A stretch of 5,769 nt of DNA from an uncultured Lysobacteraceae bacterium (lineage in GTDB: Bacteria; Pseudomonadota; Gammaproteobacteria; Xanthomonadales; Xanthomonadaceae): assembly GCA_946480825.1 (NCBI GenBank), contig CAMLLG010000129.1, positions 1 through 5,769 on the forward strand, read 5' to 3'. Positions 1 through 5,563 of this stretch are shown piece after piece (within the stretch, counting starts at the first letter, position 1; every line of letters begins with the position of its first letter). Below the pieces are notes generated by a model. The model saw nothing but the letters and a program-made list of their open reading frames with translations, ran no database searches and was not told the DNA's origin. Both the position numbers and the translations under genes were made by a program.

Positions 1-384
1 CTTCACCTCGCGGATCATCTCGGCGACCTTCGGGATGTCGCGGTCCTTCGGCGAGCGCCAGGCGGCGCCCATGCAGAAGCGCGATGCGCCGGCGGCCTTC
101 GCCTGCTTCGCCTTCTCGACCACCGTGGCGGTGTCCATCAGTTTGGTCGCGTCGACCCCGGTGTGATAGCGCTGGGCCTGCGGGCAATACGCGCAGTCCT
201 CCGGACAACCGCCGGTCTTCACCGACAGCAGGGTGCTGACCTGGACCTCGGCCGGATCGAAATTCGCGCGATGCACCTCACCCGCCTGCTGCAGCAACAC
301 CGGGAAGGGCAGCGCGAACAGCGCTTCCACTTCGGCGCGTTGCCAGTCGTGACGCGGAGAGCTGAAAGCGCTGACAGCAGGCAT
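1..384 (-). CDS. bioB: Biotin synthase BioB, N-terminal part (C-terminus outside window)
   Basis: Radical-SAM enzyme that inserts sulfur into dethiobiotin in the last step of biotin synthesis; cytoplasmic. Only the first 128 codons are present, of roughly 340 in the family. Seen directly: the radical-SAM cluster motif C60-x3-C64-x2-C67 inside [14 protein letters not shown], then [17 protein letters not shown] with C104. These correspond, with a constant offset of 7, to E. coli BioB C53/C57/C60 ([4Fe-4S]) and C97 (a [2Fe-2S] ligand). The start is ATG at 384-382, with AGGA at 395-392 as ribosome binding site and a 7-nt spacer. The N-terminal HDW and the following helix fit known BioB starts. 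It is divergent from comF with only 49 bp between start codons. The third [2Fe-2S] region and the arginine ligand lie outside the window, so completeness cannot be judged. Confidence 0.97.
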   Translation of the reverse strand, partial: MPAVSAFSSPRHDWQRAEVEALFALPFPVLLQQAGEVHRANFDPAEVQVSTLLSVKTGGCPEDCAYCPQAQRYHTGVDATKLMDTATVVEKAKQAKAAGASRFCMGAAWRSPKDRDIPKVAEMIREVK

Positions 385-421
385 CGGGGTTTCCTGACGG
401 ACACGTCCTTGAGGGACAGGC

Positions 422-450
422 AGTCTGGAAAGCATGTTCAGCCCTGTCAA
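422..450 (-). promoter_or_regulatory. Candidate sigma70 promoter of bioB, inside the comF 5' end
   Basis: On the minus strand a perfect -35 TTGACA (450-445) is followed after 17 nt by CAGACT (427-422), a weak -10 with 3 of 6 consensus bases. A start near 415 would give a leader of about 30 nt carrying the AGGA site. The promoter would overlap the first codons of comF, which fits the short 49-bp divergent gap. In the predicted leader and gap, three alternating arms GGAC (399-402), GTCC (405-408) and GGAC (414-417) allow two mutually exclusive short hairpins. I see no convincing comF promoter in the gap; it may lie inside bioB. Prediction from hexamers only. Confidence 0.4.
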
Positions 451-1162
451 CCTCGATCTGTCCCCGGCCCTGCGCCGGCTCGCCGCCCTGCCGCGCCGGC
501 TGTGGCCCGCGCATTGCCTGGCCTGCGCCGAGGCCGTCGCCCCCGGAGGCCGCGACCTCTGTCCGGCCTGCATGCTCGGCCTGCCCTGGAACCGCTGCGC
601 CTGCCTGCGCTGCGGCCTGCCGCTACCGCAGGCGGCCGCCGCCTGCGGCCATTGCCAGCGCCGGCCGCCGCCGTTGATCGAGACCCACGCGGTGTTCCGC
701 TACGAAACGCCGCTGGACCGCCTGCTGCCGCGGCTGAAGTTCCACGAGGACCTGGCCTCGGGCCGGCTCTGCGCCGACCTGATGGCCGAGGCCCTGGCCG
801 GGGTCACACGCCCCGATGCGTTGATTCCCCTGCCCCTGCACCGCCGCCGGCTGCGCGCCCGCGGCTTCGATCAGACGCTGGAACTGGCCCGGCCGCTGGC
901 CCGCACGCTCGCGCTGCCGCTGCGCGACGACCTGCTGACGCGCGTCCGCGAGACCGCGCCGCAGTCGCGGCTTGATGCCCCCGCCCGGCGGCGCAACCTC
1001 AGGGGCGCGTTCGTCGTGCGCTCAGGCATCGCCCTGCCGGCGCACGTCGCGCTGGTCGACGATGTGATGACCACCGGTGCCACCCTGCACGCGGCGGCCG
1101 ACGCATTGTTGCGGGCGGGCGTCGCACGGGTGGATGCGTGGGTGTGCGCGCGGGTGGCGTGA
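434..1162 (+). CDS. comF: ComF-family (GntX-like) phosphoribosyltransferase-domain protein
   Basis: A 242-residue protein, a normal length for the ComF/GntX family, whose members are linked to DNA uptake in competent bacteria and whose biochemical activity is poorly defined. The N-terminal region has zinc-ligand-type Cys pairs: C28-x2-C31, C43-x2-C46, C57-x2-C60 (with an extra C55) and C71-x2-C74. Then come a KFH motif (102-104), the family segment [17 protein letters not shown] (131-147), and a phosphoribosyltransferase PRPP-binding loop [14 protein letters not shown] (205-218). The last has the acidic pair D209-D210 and the TTGAT turn. ATG 434 is the only reasonable start: an in-frame TGA at 410-412 blocks anything longer, and the next Met (M47) would remove two Cys pairs. 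The Shine-Dalgarno is poor (GGAA only 4 nt from the ATG). A comF/gntX gene beside biotin genes is a recurring gammaproteobacterial arrangement, but it faces away from bioB here and is probably transcribed separately. The symbol is by family, not by proven competence function. Confidence 0.93.
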   Translation: MFSPVNLDLSPALRRLAALPRRLWPAHCLACAEAVAPGGRDLCPACMLGLPWNRCACLRCGLPLPQAAAACGHCQRRPPPLIETHAVFRYETPLDRLLPRLKFHEDLASGRLCADLMAEALAGVTRPDALIPLPLHRRRLRARGFDQTLELARPLARTLALPLRDDLLTRVRETAPQSRLDAPARRRNLRGAFVVRSGIALPAHVALVDDVMTTGATLHAAADALLRAGVARVDAWVCARVA

Positions 1163-1235
1163 GGCGTCGTGCGATGACGATGAAAACGACCGGCGCGGCG
1201 ACCATGCGATCTGCGTGCATGCGACCTGCGCGACC

Positions 1236-1252
1236 GCGGCCTCGGCGGCCGC
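1236..1252. terminator. GC-rich hairpin between convergent comF and DUF2782 genes
   Basis: GCGGCC (1236-1241) pairs with GGCCGC (1247-1252) around a 5-nt loop, 6 bp from the stop codon of the DUF2782 gene and 73 bp past the comF stop. It sits in the 95-bp convergent gap, where a shared terminator would be expected. There is no proper T-run on either side (CCTTCTC on the plus strand), so it is at best a weak intrinsic terminator. Nothing else is evident in the gap. Confidence 0.3.
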
Positions 1253-1257
1253 CCTTC

Positions 1258-1557
1258 TCACCACTCGAAGAGTTTGAAATACACCGGCGACACGCCCTTC
1301 TCTTCATCGAGGCGACCATCGCCGTTGCGGTCGTACAGGTAGTAGGCGGGGCCGCGCGCGGGCTGCACCTTCACCATCCGCAGCTGGCCGGCGACGCGGT
1401 ACTCGGTGATCTCGTCGCCGTTGTCCATCACCTTCGTGGCGGGCACCGCGTCGGGCGGAATGTCGACGGCGGCATCGCCGCCGGTGCTGGCGCAGCCGCC
1501 CAGCGCGAGGATCAATGCGAACACCGGCGGCAGCACGAACGGAAGTGAACGGCGCAT
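1258..1557 (-). CDS. DUF2782-family small lipoprotein
   Basis: A 99-residue protein of unknown function. The N-terminus is a lipoprotein signal: basic MRR, a hydrophobic stretch (5-19), then lipobox LGGC with C22 as the predicted lipidated cysteine, followed by a Gly/Ser/Asp-rich linker. The rest is the DUF2782 core: TEYRVAGQLRMVKVQPARGP (51-70), then YYLYDRNGDGRLDEE (72-86), ending in FKLFEW. The D76-x-N78-x-D80 stretch resembles a Ca-binding loop, but position 12 is Lys (K87), so metal binding is doubtful. The start ATG at 1557 has GGAG at 1567-1564 with a 6-nt spacer. DUF2782 genes commonly sit next to polA in gammaproteobacteria, as here (divergent, 121 bp apart), with no known functional link. 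Family assignment is from recalled motif pattern; role unknown. Confidence 0.88.
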   Translation of the reverse strand: MRRSLPFVLPPVFALILALGGCASTGGDAAVDIPPDAVPATKVMDNGDEITEYRVAGQLRMVKVQPARGPAYYLYDRNGDGRLDEEKGVSPVYFKLFEW

Positions 1558-1579
1558 GGCGATCTCCGGCGGATGGGGG

Positions 1580-1592
1580 GAACCGCATCATA
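1580..1592 (-). promoter_or_regulatory. Candidate -10 box and start site for the DUF2782 gene
   Basis: On the minus strand TATGAT (1592-1587) matches the sigma70 -10 consensus at 5 of 6 bases. It would start transcription near 1580, giving a leader of about 23 nt that includes the GGAG ribosome binding site. No good -35 is visible at 16-18 nt upstream (GC-rich), so the promoter would need activation or be modest. Confidence 0.4.
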
Positions 1593-1605
1593 CGTCCGCG
1601 GGCGT

Positions 1606-1647
1606 GAACCGTCCGCGCCGACGCGCGCACCGCATTCCGCACGGTTC
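1606..1647. repeat. Inverted repeat GAACCGT/ACGGTTC between divergent DUF2782 and polA promoters
   Basis: GAACCGT (1606-1612) and ACGGTTC (1641-1647) form a perfect 7-bp inverted repeat with a 28-bp spacer. It lies between the predicted -10 boxes of the two divergent genes, with the right arm at the expected polA -35 region. The separation is about four helical turns between arm starts (35 bp is between three and four turns), so it could be two half-sites or chance in GC-rich DNA. Confidence 0.25.
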
Positions 1648-1672
1648 GTCCGTGTCGGGCCGGGGGTAGAAT
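1645..1672 (+). promoter_or_regulatory. Candidate polA promoter, leaderless arrangement
   Basis: TAGAAT (1667-1672) is a good -10 box, 5 of 6 matches to TATAAT. It ends 6 nt before the polA ATG at 1679, so the usual initiation distance puts the transcript start at or next to the A of the ATG. The -35 is weak (TTCGTC, 1645-1650, 16-nt spacer). There is no Shine-Dalgarno at a normal distance; the G-run at 1662-1666 is 12 nt away and would be upstream of the transcript. Confidence 0.45.
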
Positions 1673-1678
1673 CCGCGG

Positions 1679-4462
1679 ATGACACGACTCGTACTGATCG
1701 ACGGTTCCTCCTACCTCTACCGCGCCTTCCACGCGCTGCCGCCGCTGAGCAACGCCCAGGGCGAGCCCACCGGCGCGCTGTTCGGCATCGTCAACATGCT
1801 GCGCGCGCACATCAAGGAGCAGCCCGAATACATCGCCTTCGTGGTCGACGCCTCCGGGCCGACCTTTCGCGACGACCTCGACCCGCAGTACAAGGCCAAC
1901 CGCCCGCCGATGCCCGACGATCTGCGCGCGCAGGTGCAACCGATGTGCGACATCGTCGAGGCGCTGGGCATTCCGATCCTTCGGGTGCCCGGCGTGGAGG
2001 CCGACGACGTGATCGGCACGCTGGCCGTGCAGGGCGCCGCCGAAGGCATGAACGTCACCATCTCCACCGGCGACAAGGATTTCGCGCAGCTGGTGCGGAA
2101 GCTCGACAACGGCGCGAGCGTGACTCTGGTCAACACCATGAGCGGCAGCCGCCTCGACGGCGACGCCGCGGTGATCGAGAAGTTCGGCGTGCGCGCCGAC
2201 CAGATCGTCGACCTGCTGTCGCTGATGGGCGACACCGTCGACAACATCCCGGGCGTGGAGAAGTGCGGCCCGAAGACCGCCGCGAAATGGCTCAACGAAT
2301 ACGGCACCCTCGACAACGTCATCGCCAACGCCGATGCGATCAAGGGCAAGATCGGCGACAACCTGCGCGCGGCGCTGCCGCGGCTGCCGCTGAACCGCCA
2401 GCTCGCCACGATCAAGACCGATGTCGAACTCGACGGCGGCCCGGCCACGCTCGCGCTGCGCGAGCGCCACGTCGAGGATCTGCGTCGCCTGTACGCGCGC
2501 TACGGCTTCAATCAGGCGCTGAAGGAACTGGGCGGCAGCGCGGGCGACGACACCGCGGCCGCCGCGGAAAGCGCCGGCCTGCGCAACACCGCCGCCGGCT
2601 ATGCGCGCGGCGCGCAGCCGTCGGACGAAACGCCGGATCCGTCGCTCTCGGTCAAGGGCGAATACGAAACGGTGCAGACCCGCGAGCGCCTGGACGCCTG
2701 GATCGCGATGCTCGACGCCGCGGAGGAATTCGCGTTCGACACCGAAACCGACGCGCTCGACGCGATGCAGGCGAATCTGGTCGGCCTGAGTTTCTCCACC
2801 GCGCCCGGCAACGGCTGCTACATCCCGCTCGGCCATACCTATCCCGGCGCGCCGGCGCAGCTCGATCTGCGCGACACCCTCGACGCGCTGCGGCCGCTGC
2901 TGGAAAGCGCGAAGCATCGCAAACTCGGCCAGCACGGCAAGTACGACATCCACGTGCTGCGCCGCCACGGCATCGCCGTCGACGGTTACGCCGACGACAC
3001 CATGCTGGAAAGCTTCGTCTGGAATTCCAGCGCCACCCGCCACGACATGGATTCGCTGGCCAGGCGCTATCTCGGCTACGACACCATCAAGTTCGAGGAC
3101 GTGGCCGGCAAGGGCGCGAAGCAGATTCCGTTCTCCGAAGTCGCGATCGACGACGCCACGCGCTACGCCGCCGAGGACGCGGACATCACCCTGCGCCTGC
3201 ATCGGGTGCTGGCCACGAAACTGGCGGAGATCCCGGCGCTGGAACAGGTGTATCGCAGCATCGAGGTGCCGCTGGTGCCGGTGCTGGCGCGGATGGAGGC
3301 CAACGGCATCCTGATCGACGCCGACGAACTGCGCCGGCAGAGCGCGGATCTGTCGCGGCGGATGCTGGCGGCGCAGCAGAAGGCGACCGAACTCGCGGGG
3401 CGCACCTTCAATCTGGATTCGCCCAAGCAGCTGCAGGCGCTGCTCTTCGACGAACTGAAACTGCCGGCGCTGGTGAAAACGCCCACCGGCCAGCCGTCGA
3501 CGAACGAGGAAGCGCTGGAAGCCATCGCCGACCAGCACGAGCTGCCGCGGATCATCCTGGAATACCGCGGCCTCGCGAAGCTGCGCAGCACCTACACCGA
3601 CAAGCTCTCGGACATGGTGAATCCCGACACCGGCCGCGTGCACACCAGCTATCACCAGGCCGGTGCCGCCACCGGCCGGCTGTCGTCCAACGACCCGAAC
3701 CTGCAGAACATCCCGATCCGTACCGATGACGGCCGCCGCATCCGCAAGGCCTTCATCGCGCCGCCGGGGCGCAAGCTGGTCGCCTGCGACTATTCGCAGA
3801 TCGAACTGCGGATCATGGCTCACCTGTCAGAGGACCCGGCGCTGGTCCGCGCGTTCGCGTCCGGCGCCGACATCCATCGCGCCACCGCGGCGGAAGTGTT
3901 CGGCAAAGCGCTCGACGACGTGAGCGGCAACGAACGCCGCGCCGCCAAGGCGATCAACTTCGGCCTGATGTACGGCATGAGCGCGTTCGGCCTCGCGAAG
4001 CAGTTGGGCATCGGTCGGGGCGAAGCGCAGGACTACATCGCACTGTACTTCAACCGCTATCCGGGCGTGCGCGACTTCATGGAGCGCACCCGCAGGGACG
4101 CGCACGAACGCGGCTACGTCGAGACCGTGTTCGGCCGCCGTCTCTATCTGGACAACATCAACGCCCGCAACCAGGGCCTGCGCGCCGGCGCCGAGCGCGC
4201 TGCGATCAACGCGCCGATGCAGGGCACCGCCGCCGACATCATCAAGCGCGCGATGATCGAGATCGACGGCTGGATCGCCGGCCACGCCGATGAAGCGAAG
4301 ATGCTGCTGCAGGTGCACGACGAACTGGTGTTCGAATGCGATGCCGGTTTCGTCAACACGCTGATCGCGGAGGCCACCCGGCGGATGGCCGCCGCGGCGA
4401 CGCTGCGGGTGCCGCTGGTGATCGATTCGGGCGTAGGCGCCAACTGGGACGAGGCACACTGA
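1679..4462 (+). CDS. polA: DNA polymerase I, complete, with 5'-3' and 3'-5' exonuclease domains
   Basis: A 927-residue protein (E. coli Pol I is 928) acting in Okazaki fragment maturation and excision repair. Residues 1-285 are the 5'-3' exonuclease/flap domain: LVLIDGSSYLYRAFHALP at the start, VEADD (106-110), STGDKD (129-134), and MGDTVDNIPGVEKCGPKTA (183-201) with the helix-hairpin-helix. Residues 286-330 form an Ala/Gly-rich linker. Residues 330-515 are the proofreading domain with all key residues kept: D354 and E356 (FDTETD), D423 (KYD), Y496 and D500. The polymerase domain follows, with TGRLSSNDPNLQNIP (665-679), motif A DYSQIELR (D704), motif B RRAAKAINFGLMYG (R753, K757, F761, Y765), and motif C QVHDELVFE (H880, D881). 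Residues sit one position before their E. coli equivalents throughout. The ATG at 1679 gives the canonical family N-terminus. It appears monocistronic, between the divergent DUF2782 gene and a small RNA. Long open frames on other strands within it are codon-bias shadows. Confidence 0.99.
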   Translation: MTRLVLIDGSSYLYRAFHALPPLSNAQGEPTGALFGIVNMLRAHIKEQPEYIAFVVDASGPTFRDDLDPQYKANRPPMPDDLRAQVQPMCDIVEALGIPILRVPGVEADDVIGTLAVQGAAEGMNVTISTGDKDFAQLVRKLDNGASVTLVNTMSGSRLDGDAAVIEKFGVRADQIVDLLSLMGDTVDNIPGVEKCGPKTAAKWLNEYGTLDNVIANADAIKGKIGDNLRAALPRLPLNRQLATIKTDVELDGGPATLALRERHVEDLRRLYARYGFNQALKELGGSAGDDTAAAAESAGLRNTAAGYARGAQPSDETPDPSLSVKGEYETVQTRERLDAWIAMLDAAEEFAFDTETDALDAMQANLVGLSFSTAPGNGCYIPLGHTYPGAPAQLDLRDTLDALRPLLESAKHRKLGQHGKYDIHVLRRHGIAVDGYADDTMLESFVWNSSATRHDMDSLARRYLGYDTIKFEDVAGKGAKQIPFSEVAIDDATRYAAEDADITLRLHRVLATKLAEIPALEQVYRSIEVPLVPVLARMEANGILIDADELRRQSADLSRRMLAAQQKATELAGRTFNLDSPKQLQALLFDELKLPALVKTPTGQPSTNEEALEAIADQHELPRIILEYRGLAKLRSTYTDKLSDMVNPDTGRVHTSYHQAGAATGRLSSNDPNLQNIPIRTDDGRRIRKAFIAPPGRKLVACDYSQIELRIMAHLSEDPALVRAFASGADIHRATAAEVFGKALDDVSGNERRAAKAINFGLMYGMSAFGLAKQLGIGRGEAQDYIALYFNRYPGVRDFMERTRRDAHERGYVETVFGRRLYLDNINARNQGLRAGAERAAINAPMQGTAADIIKRAMIEIDGWIAGHADEAKMLLQVHDELVFECDAGFVNTLIAEATRRMAAAATLRVPLVIDSGVGANWDEAH

Positions 4463-4472
4463 AAGCAACCGC

Positions 4473-4525
4473 GCTTCGAACTCGTCGCGCATGGCGATGC
4501 GTTCGTCTTCGCATCGGTTCGAAGC
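4473..4525. repeat. Nested dyad 11 bp after polA
   Basis: An outer 9-bp inverted repeat, GCTTCGAAC (4473-4481) with GTTCGAAGC (4517-4525), encloses an inner 7-bp stem. The inner stem is CGATGCG (4495-4501) with CGCATCG (4510-4516) around an 8-nt loop. Inner and outer right arms abut exactly, with a 13-nt bulge on the left only (4482-4494). As RNA this would be a stable 3'-UTR structure for the polA message. It has no T-run, so it is not an obvious intrinsic terminator; mRNA 3'-end protection is one possibility. Confidence 0.55.
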
Positions 4526-4618
4526 CCGGCTGGCGCGGGAAGATGCCCATCGAAAGCCGCCGCGACTCGCGATCGACGTCATCGATGGCCGCGCATCCGA
4601 ATCCGGAAACGGTCGACC

Positions 4619-4666
4619 ACCTGTTACTTTAGACAGGGTCCAACCTGTTGTTTCCGACAGGTTTTT
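4619..4666 (+). repeat. Tandem 24-bp repeat of CTGT-N8-ACAG dyads
   Basis: Two direct copies, 4619-4642 and 4643-4666, each consist of ACCTGTT, seven variable bases, then ACAGG and a 5-base tail. Each copy is itself a dyad CCTGT-N8-ACAGG (centres 24 bp apart). Alternating arms at 4620, 4633, 4644 and 4657 allow hairpins 1-2 and 3-4, or the competing 2-3. The variable bases and tails differ, so the pattern is either an old duplication or selection on the dyads. It could be a paired protein-binding site or duplicated terminator hairpins. Confidence 0.6.
4642..4666 (+). terminator. Possible intrinsic terminator of polA
   Basis: AACCTGT (4642-4648) and ACAGGTT (4657-4663) form a 7-bp stem with an 8-nt loop, running directly into TTTTT (4662-4666). 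The form is right for a rho-independent terminator of plus-strand transcripts from polA, 180 bp past its stop codon. The stem has only 3 G-C pairs, so termination would be partial at best. It is the second copy of the tandem dyad repeat, and the first copy has no T-run. Confidence 0.45.
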
Positions 4667-4707
4667 CAGGGTTTTACGACGAAACTGAACGAATCTTGCA
4701 CGGGGCA

Positions 4708-4726
4708 TGAATCCGTCCTGAATCCG
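4708..4726 (+). repeat. Direct repeat TGAATCCG with 11-bp spacing upstream of sRNA promoter
   Basis: TGAATCCG occurs at 4708-4715 and again at 4719-4726, an 11-bp period or one helical turn. It lies about 65-80 bp upstream of the predicted sRNA start. GAATCCG also occurs at 4599-4605. Same-face spacing at this distance is typical of activator half-sites, but no factor is recognised. Confidence 0.35.
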
Positions 4727-4755
4727 ACCGGGTACGTATCGGAATCTTTACGAAC

Positions 4756-4784
4756 TTGGTGCGGCGATCGTGGTCAACTATCTC
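4756..4784 (+). promoter_or_regulatory. Candidate promoter of the sX13-like small RNA
   Basis: TTGGTG (4756-4761) as -35 and CTATCT/TATCTC (4778-4784) as -10, with a 16-17-nt spacer, would start transcription around 4788-4791. The hexamers are imperfect, but the position agrees with an RNA of about 115 nt ending at the strong terminator near 4904. No better-placed promoter is visible in 4667-4784. Confidence 0.4.
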
Positions 4785-4789
4785 GCGAC

Positions 4790-4904
4790 AGATGCAACGT
4801 CTGTCGCCGACCACCCTCTCCCCTAGGGTTGGTCCCCGGAACGAACGACTCTCCCCAAGTCACGTTCCAAGCCCCGCCGGTTCCCCCGCCTGCGGGGCTT
4901 TTTA
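4790..4904 (+). ncRNA. sX13: sX13-like small regulatory RNA (C-rich loops)
   Basis: This non-coding segment starts about 330 bp downstream of polA, with a promoter upstream and a strong intrinsic terminator at its end. After a short 5' stem (ACAGA 4788-4792 with TCTGT 4800-4804; the 5' end is approximate) come three hairpins, all with C-rich apical loops. Stem 1 is GACCACCCT (4809-4817) with AGGGT-T-GGTC (4825-4834) and loop CTCCCCT. Stem 2 is GGAACG (4838-4843) with CGTTCC (4863-4868), inner GACT/AGTC and loop CTCCCCA. Stem 3 is the terminator, whose loop contains CCCCC (4883-4887). From established knowledge, sX13 of Xanthomonas is a roughly 115-nt, Hfq-independent RNA with three stems and C-rich loops that pair with G-rich motifs near mRNA starts, affecting virulence and hfq expression; I recall it lies next to polA. 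Architecture, size and location agree, though I could not align sequences. Spot 42 (enterobacteria) and ErsA (Pseudomonas) also lie downstream of polA. Confidence 0.78.
4869..4904 (+). terminator. Strong rho-independent terminator of the small RNA
   Basis: AAGCCCCGC (4869-4877) pairs perfectly with GCGGGGCTT (4892-4900), a 9-bp stem with a 14-nt loop, followed by TTTTTATT (4899-4906). This is the clearest intrinsic terminator in the window and insulates the downstream membrane-protein gene. Its loop also carries a C5 run, so it likely doubles as the third targeting loop of the sRNA. Confidence 0.9.
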
Positions 4905-4917
4905 TTGCCTGAGATTC

Positions 4918-4965
4918 CGTACGCACTACCGCACGCACTCTCGTACGCGCGATCGTGCATGCGAT
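4918..4965 (+). repeat. Degenerate 12-bp tandem repeat, four units
   Basis: Four consecutive 12-mers, CGTACGCACTAC (4918), CGCACGCACTCT (4930), CGTACGCGCGAT (4942) and CGTGCATGCGAT (4954), share a CGYRCGCRC-like core. More diverged GCG/GAT-rich sequence continues to about 5000. It lies between the sRNA terminator and the DUF421 gene. The pattern may be a decayed satellite or simple compositional drift; no function is apparent. Confidence 0.35.
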
Positions 4966-5024
4966 TCGGTGCGCGCCCGGATGCTCGCGATCCGATGCGC
5001 GCTTTGCATTCCCGCTGCGCGGCG

Positions 5025-5041
5025 CGAGACTGGCCGTCTCG
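5025..5041 (+). promoter_or_regulatory. Hairpin just upstream of the DUF421 ribosome binding site
   Basis: CGAGAC (5025-5030) and GTCTCG (5036-5041) form a perfect 6-bp stem with a 5-nt loop, ending 4 nt before the GGGAA that serves as ribosome binding site (5046-5050). It could influence translation start on the downstream gene or be part of an operator. No clear promoter for that gene was found in 4905-5059. Confidence 0.3.
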
Positions 5042-5059
5042 TCATGGGAACTCTTTCCG

Positions 5060-5559
5060 ATGTCCGATCTGTTCCAGCTGTCCGCGCCGTGGTGGGCCTT
5101 CGTCCTGCGCGCGGTCGTCGTCTACGCGCTGGTGATGCTGCTGGTGCGGCTTTCCGGCAAACGGGCGGTCGGCCAGTTCACGCCCTTCGATCTGGTGCTG
5201 CTGATCCTGCTCGGCAACGCGGTGCAGAACGGATTGAACGGCGGAGACGATTCGCTGACCGGCGCGGGCATCCTCGCCGTCTGCCTGATCGCGCTGAACT
5301 ACGGCGTCGCGTTCGTGGCGGCACGCAGCCCGCGGGCGCGCGCGGTCATCGAAGGCGAACCGGTGCTGCTCGCGCGCGACGGCAAGATCTTCCGCGAGGT
5401 GTTGCGGCGCGAGTTGGTGAGCAACGCCGATTTCCTCGAAGCCATGCGCGAGACCGGATGCAGCGAGATCGAACGCATCCGGCTGGCGACGCTGGAGACC
5501 AACGGGCGGATCAGCATCGTGCTGGCGGACGAAGAATCGTCCACCCGATCAAGCGGCCT

Positions 5560-5563
<4 letters not shown>
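5060..5563 (+). CDS. DUF421/YetF-type membrane protein
   Basis: A 167-residue protein of the DUF421 (YetF/YdfR-like) family, whose role is unclear; related Bacillus proteins have been linked to spore germination and envelope functions. Three membrane segments are visible at about 11-31 (WWAFVLRAVVVYALVMLLVRL), 43-59 and 68-88. Between the first two is the family signature R30-L-S-G-K-R35 followed by GQFTPFDLVLLILLGN (38-53). The C-terminal soluble domain, probably cytoplasmic, has EGEPVLLARDGKI (98-110), LRRELVSNADFLEAMRETG (115-133) and LETNGRISIV (145-154), all typical of the family. I start at ATG 5060 (GGGAA, 9-nt spacer). The frame is open back to an ATG at 4955, but those extra 35 residues are Arg/Cys-rich and unlike the family. 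The 9-residue tail after ADE is not family-like, and its stop TAG lies inside a REP unit. Probably monocistronic. Confidence 0.9.

Noticed and set aside
163..975. A 270-residue open frame spanning the antisense of bioB and the start of comF
   Set aside because: It crosses two genes with clear family matches and is Pro/Arg/Ala-rich low-complexity sequence.
1294..1332. Functional EF-hand in the DUF2782 protein
   Set aside because: The D-x-N-G-D-G loop has Lys where the bidentate Glu should be and no second hand; the pattern belongs to the family core.
1573..3729. A 718-residue plus-strand open frame overlapping polA in another frame
   Set aside because: Very Arg/Ala-rich with no domain and no own ribosome binding site; a codon-bias shadow of polA.
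1304..3823. An 839-residue open frame antisense to polA
   Set aside because: It lies opposite the unmistakable polA and part of the DUF2782 gene. Its composition (runs of Arg, Gly, Val, His, Gln) is that of the reverse complement of GC-rich codons, and it has no recognisable domain.
4621..4660. LexA (SOS) boxes
   Set aside because: The CTGT-N8-ACAG form matches the E. coli box, but xanthomonad LexA proteins use different motifs and the site is not at a promoter I can identify. Kept only as an unexplained dyad.
4491..4688. A 65-residue frame in the polA downstream gap as a small protein
   Set aside because: No ribosome binding site, and it runs through the dyads and the possible terminator; the structured noncoding reading explains the DNA better.
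3827..4708. A 293-residue minus-strand frame covering the polA 3' end and the gap
   Set aside because: Mostly antisense to polA polymerase motifs and low-complexity; the part in the gap is too short to support a gene.
4955..5059. Upstream ATG extending the DUF421 protein by 35 residues
   Set aside because: The extra residues are not hydrophobic or family-like, lie in the degenerate repeat region, and lack a ribosome binding site, whereas ATG 5060 has GGGAA and gives the standard N-terminus.
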